Assembly (NCBI GenBank): GCA_025765615.1
Contig: JAIVFJ010000323.1
Span: forward strand, 1-64,000
Direction of reading: 5' to 3'
Length of the DNA stretch: 64,000 nucleotides
Origin: Zopfochytrium polystomum
Taxonomy: Eukaryota > Chytridiomycota > Chytridiomycetes > Chytridiales > Chytridiaceae
Of the stretch, positions 23,840-32,861 are shown in pieces. Below the pieces are notes generated by a model, which saw only the letters and a list, made by a program, of their open reading frames with translations, was not told the DNA's origin and ran no database searches. Within the stretch, counting starts at the first letter, position 1. The number at the start of each line of letters is the position of its first letter. The translations under genes and the position numbers were made by a program.

Positions 23840-24131
23840 AGTTTGCAAAATGGATGGATGCCCTAATCCTCCCTCATCTCGATTTGCTCATCGAGATCCG
23901 GAATTCTTCCACCAATCTGCGACGTCCCAGCCCACGTTGCCTGGCGCTCTATTGGAGCTCCTGCTTATATGCCCGATCCCTCAAAACCTGCTCTACAAGA
24001 TCAGTGCCAGAAGAATGTTCACCAGTCCAACACCCTCGTTTCACTTGCCCCTTGAAGCACGATTGTGCTGTACCGAAGCTCCATCCCACTGTGCAGAGTT
24101 TCGGTGCTACAATCTCATTCCGCCACACCAT
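23840..24131 (-). pseudogene. 3' fragment of a repeat gene (copy 6)
   Basis: HSSGTDLVEQVLRDRAYKQE followed by an in-frame stop, then sequence matching the end and 3' flank of copy 4 in reverse orientation. Only the last repeat and cap survive. Confidence 0.6.
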
Positions 24132-24497
24132 GCACTCTTTTCAGTCCACGCCTTACTCTCCTCCTTCGTCACTTTTTCTACCCAACTACTCATTGGCGAG
24201 CGATGTAGGCCCCCATCCCTGGCCCTAACTTGTGCCCGAAGAGTATAGGAAATATCGCCTCCATTGCCCTACCTTCGAGGACAGTATGCGCCTCCAGGCT
24301 GCAGTTTCTGGTATCGATCCTTTGAAGGAGTTTCTTCAGCGGCTTGCATCGTTGCCGTATCGTTTTGGTTTTAAAAGGTTATAAGGGTTCGAGGGAAGTG
24401 AGCTGGCTTGACGGGGTCGGGATCTTCCTTTTCCCTGAGATCGGTTTTTCAGTACCACCGCGGCCAGATGCCCAAATCCCATGAATCTCACAATCAT
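24132..24497. other. 3' flank of the intact repeat gene, no gene seen
   Basis: About 370 bases without recognisable coding sequence. Confidence 0.4.
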
Positions 24498-25589
24498 TCA
24501 CCGATTGCCATTCCTCTCCCACCACTCCCTGACGGCTTGCCCCCCATAGTACCTGCACCCAGCTTGGATCGACAGCCTCAACCCATCATCCGCAAGAACT
24601 TGCGCAACAAAGTTCGTGCCGGAGCGGTCCCTCCACCAGTCAAGCACCCTATCGTCCCTAGCGTACTTGAGCACGGTCGCGTCGCACCGAATCTCCAGCC
24701 CGCTGTCCTTCCACCACTGCAGCGTTTCGGTGCCGCCGTAGCCGGATGCCGCGCGGAAAGCGTCTTCGGAGTACTTGAACTCGAGCCCATTGTCGCGCCA
24801 CCAATTCAAGATCCTCACGCCGATGAAGGAATCGCTCGCCGCGTCCAGCGCCCTGTGAGAGAATTTCATCTCCAGGCCGCTCTCCTTCCACCATCGCAGC
24901 GTGTCGAGGTTGTGCACCGCGCACGCTTCATCGATCCCGCGTTCAGAGTACTTGAGTGGGATCCCGCTGTCTTTCAGAAACTGCAGCGTCTTGATGCGCC
25001 CAAACGCGGTGGCCATATCCATGCCCGATGCGCTGTACTTGAGCTCGAGGCCGCTGGTGATCCACCACTTGATCACCTTCATTTTGCCGAATTGCATTGC
25101 CTCGTCGAGCGCTTCTTCAGTGTACTTCAGGGGGAGGCCGCTGTCTTTCCAGCTTTGCAGGTATGCAACCACGCCATCCTCGTCGAAGCGATTTGCGCAA
25201 TAGTCAATGTCCACGTTCTTGTACAGTGCCATCACCTTATCCGTCGGCAGCTGTCTATGCAGAAACTGCAGAGCGGGGACTTTGGTGTAGGTTCTGGACT
25301 TTGATATGGCGAAGAGAGCGTGTGCTTGCAGCGCGGGCAGCCGACACAGGGTGGCGAAACGGAAGCGTGATTGCGAGTCAGGAAGGTGAAGATAGATCTC
25401 GGTGAAGGCGAAATGGGCAGAGACGATCCGCGGGGGAATTGGAGGCTGCGCGGGAATAGGAGGCTTGGCGGCGAGTCCCGTGTGCAGTAGCAGCCATTTC
25501 CAGAAGCGCCGAACGGGTTGCTCGGGCGTGCGGATCGGAGGGACTCGTGGGCGTGCGTCGGCGGTGGCGGCCGCTCGTGATGGGCCCAT
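24498..25589 (-). CDS. Intact W-W-x-x-S-G-L tandem-repeat protein (copy 7)
   Basis: Single exon, about 363 aa from the ATG at 25589 (MGPSRAAATADARPR); earlier in-frame starts lie across a poly-A tract and are less likely. The N-terminal region carries an F-box-like helical block (PPRIVSAHFAFTEIYLHLP, then SRFRFATLCRLPAL). About six repeats of 29-31 residues follow, consensus W-x-D-S-G-L-E-x-K-Y-S-E-x-A-L-D-x-A: SWKDSGLPLKYTEEALDEA, KWWITSGLELKYSASGMD, QFLKDSGIPLKYSERGIDEA, RWWKESGLEMKFSHRALDAA, NWWRDNGLEFKYSEDAFRAA, QWWKDSGLEIRC. A cap with AVREWWERNGNR ends it. The repeat length and predicted paired helices are ankyrin-like, but the Trp-Trp signature is distinctive. Function unknown; a scaffold or substrate-binding role is inference. 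Confidence 0.8.
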   Translation of the reverse strand: MGPSRAAATADARPRVPPIRTPEQPVRRFWKWLLLHTGLAAKPPIPAQPPIPPRIVSAHFAFTEIYLHLPDSQSRFRFATLCRLPALQAHALFAISKSRTYTKVPALQFLHRQLPTDKVMALYKNVDIDYCANRFDEDGVVAYLQSWKDSGLPLKYTEEALDEAMQFGKMKVIKWWITSGLELKYSASGMDMATAFGRIKTLQFLKDSGIPLKYSERGIDEACAVHNLDTLRWWKESGLEMKFSHRALDAASDSFIGVRILNWWRDNGLEFKYSEDAFRAASGYGGTETLQWWKDSGLEIRCDATVLKYARDDRVLDWWRDRSGTNFVAQVLADDGLRLSIQAGCRYYGGQAVREWWERNGNR

Positions 25590-25839
25590 GCGGGGTCGCG
25601 CGGTGCCACCGTCAGGGGATGATGCTTGTATAATTCTCTGTGTTTTTTTTTGTTTTTTTTTTTTTTTTCCCGCCGCCACACTCATTCTTTTTCGCAAGCG
25701 GTGTGCGAACACTTGGAAACCGAGCCACAGGTGTGTATCCGAGACGGGCACCTGAAATTGGAGGCCGGAAACAGCAGCGAGCATAGCTATTCAATCGCAG
25801 AACAACGAAAAAGAAGGGCAAGAGTTCCACTATCGGCGC

Positions 25840-26343
25840 GGCGCCGCTCTGTGCCCAGCGCCACGCCATAATCGCCAACGCGGCCAGGGACGTCTGGTCG
25901 CGAGAGATCAAGCGACTTGGCTTTGACGCTGCGGCGCCGATCCTCTGGGTGGTCGAGGGCCTCCTCCCGTACTTGCCTGCCGACGCCGAGAGCCGGGTGC
26001 TGCAGTCCATCGACCGGCTGTCGGCGCCCGGCAGCCAGCTTGTGGGTGACACGTGGGTCACAGGGCAGTTCCAGGTTTCCTTGTCGGCTGAGGAAGGCGG
26101 TGATGGCGTGCAGGCGAAGTCTTCGAGCACGGTGGATCAGCAGCGGAAAGGGCTTCGTGTGTTGGTTGGGTGGCGCGCGGGGAGGCTCTGCTTGTGCGCG
26201 ACGCAGAGTCGGTGTGCACTGGGGCCAGATGGGACGAGGTGGCGCTTCCGCGGATCAAGCTGAAGAAGGAGGATGCGATTGGAGGACCGTGGAGAATGGA
26301 GCTGGTAACAAAGGACAGCGGTGGCGGCGTCGTGTACGAGTAG
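25840..26343 (+). pseudogene. 3' two-thirds of a SAM-dependent methyltransferase (copy B), frameshifted
   Basis: Reads PLCAQRHAIIANAARDVW, KRLGFDAAAPILWVVEGLL, PYLPADAESRVLQSIDRLSA, SQLVGDTWVTGQFQ, then at about 26167-26173 two extra bases move it to another frame: GEALLVRDAESVCTGARWDE, GPWRMELVTKDS, VVYE and stop. The SAM-binding N-terminal half is missing, cut beside the intact repeat gene. Confidence 0.7.
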
Positions 26344-26739
26344 ACATTGCGTCGGAAGCGCCGGTTCTCGCGCGACTGTCTCCGCCCTCCTGTTGATAAC
26401 TCTCGTTTGTGCTTTACGTGGAATTCCGTGTTGAGTGAAAAAAAAAAAAAAAGAAAAGAACACGCATCTTTTGCTGAGGCCCCTGCCGATAGCGCTTTTT
26501 CGGGGTCGCGCCCCCACTGGCTCTTTCCATTTGAAATATCTACTGCTCGTCTTCCGTTGGTCACGAGGGTAAATATTTACTTGCTGCTGTCGAGTGTGTG
26601 TGTCGTGTGTGTGTGTGTCGTGTGTGTCCTGGCACTATCTATTTATTTATTTATAATTAGTGGCCGAGAAAAGATTTTTTCAAAGCAAAGGCAGAGAGAG
26701 TTCCGTGTATCGCATTCGCTGCCCCGCCGAACGAAACGA
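26344..26739. promoter_or_regulatory. Upstream region of the methyltransferase gene, AT-rich near the start
   Basis: Contains an A15 run at about 26437, GT repeats at 26595-26628 and an ATTTATTTATTTATAATTA block at 26639-26659, about 85 bases before the ATG, which could serve as TATA region. Confidence 0.35.
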
Positions 26740-27828
26740 ATGATGATGAATCACGCGTCGTCGCCGTCGTCGTCGTCGTCGTCCGCTGCTGCTGCTGCTG
26801 CGGATCCCTACGTCGACTTCTTCTCCAGGCAGGCCGCCGGTAATCACTTTGATGATCGTCAACTCTTGCTCCGTATCTTCTCTGTTCGCACACAAACTCT
26901 CGAGCGACGCGCACCGGGCAGCAGTGATGATGCATGCCTACACAAACACGCGCCCACTCACTCCAAACAACTAGAATGGGACTCCCGTGGCGGAGTGTCC
27001 AACAGCGCCGACGGTGTCTCTGCGGCATCGAGTCGTTCCTGCGCGAAAAGAACGCGAACGGCGGCCTGACGCTGGTCGAGCTCGGATGCGGCACCGGCCT
27101 CCTGACAGAACGCCTCCTGCGCAACGGCGTGGCCGCAAAGTCGTTTTGCATCGACACCGCCGCGGGGATGGTCGACGTCTTCAACTGGAAGGCGAAACGC
27201 GACGGCAGGGAGGCCGTCATGGCTGCGCACTGCCTCGATCTGTCCAACGACGTAAATTACAAAGTCTTTGTTAAGAATTTGATTCCATTGCTCCAGTTAC
27301 CTCTTAACCCTTGCTTCCAACCCCGCGCAGGATCATTTCGCGGTGGCCCAGTCGAAGATCCCACAGGCCGATCTCGTGTGCTCGCACCTGGTCTTCCACC
27401 ACATCAAGGACGTCAACCTCGTCGCCCAGCGTGTGTGGAAGCTGCTGAAACCGTGCACCGGCCGCATCATCGTCACCGATCTCCTGGAGGTCCGGAGCGC
27501 CGGCGGCGACGCGGCCGCCTCCGAGCATTCGCGCTCGCACGATCACAAGCACAGCAATAACCACCACCACCACCACCACCGCCACCACCACGAACAGCAG
27601 GGCGGCACAGAGGATCTGCCAGACACGTACGACTTCCACAATGCGGACTCGCACAATGTGACCGAGCACCACCACGGGTTCTCCGCCGACCGGATCCGGT
27701 CGTGCTTGGAACTCGCCGGGTTCGTTGAGGTTGTGGTCATCCCGGAGTTTCACTGGTTTGAAAAAGAAACGGACGGGAAAAGCGCGACGTTTGCAGTGTT
27801 CTTGGCCAGTGGGTTGTCTCGGGCTTGA
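26740..27828 (+). CDS. Class I SAM-dependent methyltransferase with His-rich insertion, 3 exons
   Basis: Exons 26740-26839, 26975-27251 and 27331-27828. Motif I is LVELGCGTGLLTERLL; a post-I acidic/Asp region SFCIDTAAGMVDVF; DLVCSHLVFHHIKDVNLVA and GRIIVTDLLEV form motifs II-III of a class I Rossmann methyltransferase, close to UbiE/Met-dependent small-molecule types. N-terminus is a Ser/Ala homopolymer (MMMNHASSPSSS). Between motifs and C-terminus lies a His-rich stretch (27538-27595, HDHKHSNNHHHHHHRHHH). In exon 2 the start (EWDSRGGVSNSADGV) and the rest (CGIESFLREKN) are in different frames; one base near 27020-27026 is missing or an intron boundary is unusual. Substrate cannot be told. 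Confidence 0.7.
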
Positions 27829-28292
27829 ACGAATGAAATAAGCAACGCGAAAGGGGTCAGCACAAATGCGCCTGATTGTTATTACCCAATGGGTCTGTCG
27901 ACGTCCTTTTCCCGCACATGTGACAAAAATGCAGTGCCGACGCAATCCACAGCCGCCGATCGAGCCAGTCATCATCCTTGACAAACTTGAACTGCATCGC
28001 AATCAGGTTTCTTTCCGCGACGATCAGGCAGTCTCCAAACTTGATCGGATCTTGCGTGGGTTGCGTTCGGCAGCTTTTTCAAGGCTGGTCGATCTCGTGT
28101 CTCCGTGTATTTAAGGTAGGCGGACAAGGCACGGTGAACCATCCATGGTTCGAAGCTTTACTCGAAAAGAGCCACCCGCGTGTCTCATGAATGTCAGTCG
28201 ACCCCAAAGAATATGCATTTATAGGATAATAAGAAATCCCTCCCTCGCAACCTGCCCGCCGCGGCCACCCCCCCTCGACTCCACTCACCGTT
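27829..28292. promoter_or_regulatory. Spacer with TATA-like element before methyltransferase C
   Basis: TTTATAGG at about 28218-28225, 75 bases before the ATG at 28293, is a plausible TATA box. No coding sequence supported. Confidence 0.35.
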
Positions 28293-29673
28293 ATGCAGTC
28301 TCGAAGCAGCAGCAGCAGCGAAGACGCAGCTGGGCAAGCGTTCCACCATCAGACCGGATTGACGCTTCACGAAGAACCATCGGGATCGTCGAAAGACCCC
28401 GTCGGTAAGTGGGTGCACGCCGCCCTGTACAGAGAGAGGGTAGTCTGATGGATTCGCGTGTGAACTCACGCATTCTGCTTCGCTCCCCCCACCTGCCTCT
28501 AGCCGCCCTGACCGCACTCGTCCCCGATCTCGGAATCACTGGCGTCACCGTCTCCGACTACACCTGCATGGTGGTGGCCCGCCTCCGCGCGTACGAGGCG
28601 ACGCGGCAGGACCGCATCCTCAACGACACCTTTGCTCGGCCCCTTCTCGGTTGCAACGGGATGGCCCTCACCGATCTCCTGGGCATCCACACCCGACCCG
28701 AGGGCAACACGCTCGTCCTGCGACACCGCCTCTTTGACGACGCTATTTCCGCCGCTCCAGAGTCGATCTGTTGAGCGGGAGTGAGACGACCTGCACAGTG
28801 ATCAGAGATGAAGAAGTTCCCATGTATTGTTAGGATATGAATGGAGTGGTAACGACGTCAAGGGAACAGTACCTGCACAGTGATCAGAGATGAAGAAGTT
28901 CCCATGATCACTGGGCATGTGGGCAAAACAAATTTAAGGAGAATCGGAGAAAAGGAAAGGAGAGGAAAAGGAGAAGGACACAAACAGGACAAGGTGAGGA
29001 CAGCGTTCTTGTTCACAACACGATCCGACAGGCCGTCATCCTCGGCGCCGGACTCGATTCGCGTGCGTTCCGTCTCCAGCGACTCGCTGGCTGCCGCGTG
29101 CTGTTCGAGGTCGAAGGCAACGCAGCCATCGCGGCACTCAAGACCCAGCGCCTGGCCGATCTCGGTGCGGTGCCCCTCTGCGCCGAGCGCCACGCCGTGG
29201 TCGCCGACGTGGCAGGAGACGACTGGCCCCGCGAGATCGCCCGGCTCGGCTTTGACGCCACCGCGACGACCCTCTGGGTGGTGGAGGGCCTTCTTCCGTA
29301 CCTCCCCGCGGACGCCGAGGCCCGCTTGCTGCAGCGCATCGACCGGCTGTCGGCGCCCAGCAGCCAGCTTGTGGGCGACACCTGGGGGACGGGGCAGTAC
29401 AAGTTTGACCTGTCGGCCGACGGAGCCGGGGGCGACGGCGTGAAGATTAAGTCTTCCAGCACGGTGGATCAGGGGCGAAAGGGGCTCCGTGGATTGGTTG
29501 GGTGGCGCGGGGAGGCGCTGTTTGTACGCGACGCAGAGGCAGTGTGCTCAGGGACCAGGTGGGAGGAAATGGCGCGCCCACGGTTCATGTTGGAAAAAGC
29601 GGCGGCGTTTTTAGGACCGTGGAGGATGGAAGTGCTTACGAAGGACATCACTGCTGGAGTCGTGGGTGAGTAG
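28293..29673 (+). CDS. SAM-dependent methyltransferase, LCMT/PPM-like (copy C), with a 250 bp internal insertion
   Basis: Exon 1 28293-28404 (MQSRSSSSSEDAAGQAFHHQ), exon 2 from 28503: SDYTCMVVARLRAYEATRQD, NDTFARPLL, LRHRLFDDAISAAPESI. Then a stop-containing stretch to about 29020, after which it resumes AVILGAGLDSRAFRLQRLAG (SAM-binding glycines), AALKTQRLADLGAVPLC, VVADVAGDDWPREIARLGFD, LWVVEGLLPYLPADAEARLL, SQLVGDTWGTGQYKFDL and ends LTKDITAGVVGE. This is the leucine-carboxyl-methyltransferase/TIGR00027 fold family. The interruption could be spliced with donor 28772 and acceptor AAG near 28995, which keeps frame and adds about 11 residues, or it may have inactivated the gene. Confidence 0.65.
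28766..29022 (+). repeat. Insertion in methyltransferase C with internal 35 bp direct repeat
   Basis: CGATC occurs at both edges (TCGATCTG at 28765 and ACACGATCCGACAG near 29022), as expected of a short target duplication around an insert. Inside, CCTGCACAGTGATCAGAGAT followed by GAAGAAGTTCCCATG is present twice (about 28790 and 28870). The insert is purine-rich and unlike the flanking GC-rich coding sequence. Confidence 0.45.
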
Positions 29674-30711
29674 ATGTTTGCTGGCGAGAATGAAGGGGGG
29701 AAAAAAAATATACTGCAACGTTCAGTTGATGGGTCTTTAAATTTCTTCTCTTGCTGGCCGCTTCGTCTGAAGCTCCCAGCGGTGTTTGTGATAAGCGCTT
29801 GGTGATACAACCTCCGTGGTGCTTAGTGAGGTCAACGTTCGCGATCCAGTGCTTGCTATTTTCGACGAGTAAGCGCGTCGTTCGGATCTAACTAAGTTTT
29901 CGCTGGAGGGCGGGGAGTTTCTTCCGTCCACCGCTGTCTTTCCCTCCTGAAGTATGGTGGTCCCAATCTTTTGATTTCGGCTGAGGCACGGCGGTGTTCC
30001 CGAGAGATCCAAGAGAGAGCGCAGTAGCCGACTTGCTCGGGAATGGATGTCCATATAGAAGCGTGCCACGGCCCCGCCCCCAACCGAAGATTCCTCTCCT
30101 CTCGTGCTCGCCCTCCCCTTCACAAGCCCCGCAGCAAACCGCAGTCGAATCTCGCTTGGGCCACGCCCATTCAATCACAAAGACAAAAAAGTAAATCTCC
30201 ATAACGCTTATTGTGCAGCTTGTTGCGGGGGCGGACTCGCCGTTTCCAAAGCCTCGTGATTATTTTTCGTCCAGCTGCAATCTCTCCTCCGTAGTGAAGT
30301 CGCACACCCGCGCACGAGCTAGACTGCCGTGAGGGCAGCACTAGTGCAGTAGTAGTAAACTTTGAGTTGGCATTGTGGTTAGATTGTGGTTAGATTGCGG
30401 TTAGTCGCAGGTCGCGTGGTTTATTCTTCTTCTTTTTTTTTTCCTTTTTCTTTTGGACACAAGAGGACAGGTCGGGCGGCGAAGTACCCCCGAACTCGCA
30501 CGCACACAGACACACCCCCCTTCTTCATCACCATCATCGGACCGGCCTCCCAATGACGCCGCACCCGTACGTTCGCTCGCCCCCTTCCTTCCTCCTACAG
30601 CGAACAGCAGACGCAGCAGCAGTATCTTCACTCTTCTTCCTCCCCCGACCTCGTCCTGGTTGTTCACACAACAACAACAACGGGCTGGAACCTTCCCCCT
30701 TGTTTCCCTAG
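29674..30711. other. Intergenic, no gene supported
   Basis: Overlapping open frames exist on the minus strand at 29737-30202 but none has a motif or preferred composition. An 11-base tandem repeat (GTGGTTAGATT, twice plus a variant) lies near 30373-30405 and a T-run at 30429-30440. Confidence 0.5.
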
Positions 30712-32369
30712 TACGCTTCGCCACTGACCACCCTCAACCTATTCAACTACCCAAACTCGATCTGCTTGATTTCGACTCGCTTGAACCCGACCCTCGTTCT
30801 CCCCACCTCCTCTTCTAGATCTTTGAATCCACAACCAAGTGGGGCAAGCAGGGCACCATCTGCAGGCGGTTCCGAGCAGCAGTCCCCACCCAAGATCGAG
30901 CATCTCCGCCTCTCCATCAGCAACGATCCCAATCGCAATGTCGACGACAACGACGAGATCTGCATGAGCGCCACCGACTCTGCCTTTGGCGGCGTGGACG
31001 AGGATCTCTTTCGCGTTGGTGAGTGTGCCGTTCCTTGCGTGAGATGGATGTTTTCTGCTGGATCTCCAAGGAGCGAATGACCGACAATCCATCTCCGTAT
31101 GAACAGACTTCCTGAAAGAGCTCCCTGACGAGATCGCAGTTCATGTGCTGTCCTTCTTGCCCGATCGCGAAGCCCTCCTTCTCGCTGCTCAGGTGTCTTC
31201 TCGCTGGGCTCTGATTTCCAGAGACGATAGCTTATGGCGGAGACTGTTCCTCGCCAGATGGCAACTGCCCACACCGTTTCGCACCGAGCCACACTCCATA
31301 CTCCCCAAACCGCAAAGCAATCCCTCACTTGACCGTCCCTCACATCTTCCCATTCAGCAAGTACCGTGGAAATCACTCTATATCTACCGTCAGAACCTGT
31401 GCGACAACTGGGTGACGACTGAACCCGAAGTCACTTCTTACACCGGCCACGACGACGCCGTTTACTGTATCCAGTTCGACCCGTATTGGATCGTCTCGGG
31501 CTCCCGCGATCGCTCCATCAAAATATGGGACCACCGCGACCAATCCTGCACTCGCGAAACCCGGGGCCACTCTGGATCCGTCCTATGCCTCCAGTACGAC
31601 GACCGCCAGATCGTCACCGGCTCCTCCGACTCCACCATCCGCATCTGGGACGCCGCCACGGGCGCCTGCACCGCCATCCTCCGCGGCCACGCCAACCCCG
31701 TCCTCGACGTCCGCTTCAACCGCAACCTGATCGTGTCATGCTCCAAGGACTGCACCATCAAAGTCTGGAACCGCACCACGGGCGCGCTCATCCGGTCCCT
31801 CGACGGCCACCACGCCGCCGTCAACGCTGTCCACATGCACGGCGACCACGTCGTCTCGGCGTCCGGCGACTGCATCGTCAAGATGTGGGACCTCGCCACC
31901 GGCGCGCTCGTCCGCGACTTTGTCGGCCATACTCGCGGCCTCGCGTGCGTGCAGTTTGACGGGAAGCTCGTCGTGTCCGGGTCCAACGACAAGACGATAC
32001 GCGTGTGGAACGCCGCGACGGGCGCGTGCTTGCGGGTGCTGGAGGGACACACGGAGCTTGTGCGGACGCTCTGCTTTGACGGGAAGCGGATAGTGAGCGG
32101 GAGCTACGACCTCACGATCAAGGTTTGGGACATTGAGACTGGCGCCATGCTGCATTCGTTGGAGCGCGTGCACACGAGTTGGATTTTTCACGTGCAGATG
32201 GACGCATCGAAGATCATCAGCGCGAGCCAGGTAATTTCCATGGCTTGTTTTCTTTTCGGTGATGTCGATGAGTCTTCAACGCACTTCGTTCCATCCTGGC
32301 ACCGACTAGGACAAGAGAATTGCAATCTGGAACTTTGGTCACGACGTTCCCTACGCAAGCGATTTTTGA
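30712..32369 (+). CDS. F-box protein with seven WD40 repeats
   Basis: Substrate adaptor of an SCF ubiquitin ligase, of the Fbw7/Met30/beta-TrCP general type. Coding exons: 30712-31018 (preceded by an acceptor-like TTGTTTCCCTAG, so a first exon upstream is likely and the true start is unknown), 31107-32230 and 32310-32369. The F-box reads LPDEIAVHVLSFLPDREALL and RRLFLARWQLP. Seven WD40 units follow, for example IVSGSRDRSIKIWD, IVTGSSDSTIRIWD, IVSCSKDCTIKVWN, VVSASGDCIVKMWD, VVSGSNDKTIRVWN, IVSGSYDLTIKVWD and IISASQDKRIAIWNFG across the last junction. The stop is at 32367-32369. Confidence 0.88.
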
Positions 32370-32634
32370 CAGCTTCTTTTCTTAATTTATCACCGCCCAG
32401 TGCAATCGGGGTCGTATTATTGTGTTGTTGTGTTTCTCTCTTTTCTTTTTTTCCTGCTTTGCCTCCATCTTCCCATTTGGTTCGCAGTTTTCAATCTCAT
32501 TTTTCGCTAAGCGAGTTCTTCACATCTTTGTTCGATAGTCTTAGATGAAAAATGAAAAAAAAAACGCAACAGAAAACGGACATCCACAGAGGGAGTCGGC
32601 TCATCCATAGGAAGACCTTCGAGGAATTGACGAG

Positions 32635-32823
32635 CTATGCGGCTTCGGTGTAATTCCTGTAGAGCATCAATGAGAATACTTTGAGAGAGCGACTCGAGCT
32701 TACCCAGGAATGAAACCTTCCTTCCAGACGCCACCGACGAAAAGCTTGGCCTTCCACCACCTGTTCATCATTCCCCAGTGTAAGCGCGGGGTAATTGCGA
32801 GAAACTTACGGAGTGCAGCAAGC

Positions 32824-32861
<38 letters not shown>

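Noticed and set aside
27304..28002. Minus-strand open frame of 232 codons
   Set aside because: Val-rich antisense of the His/Asp-coding exon of the methyltransferase.
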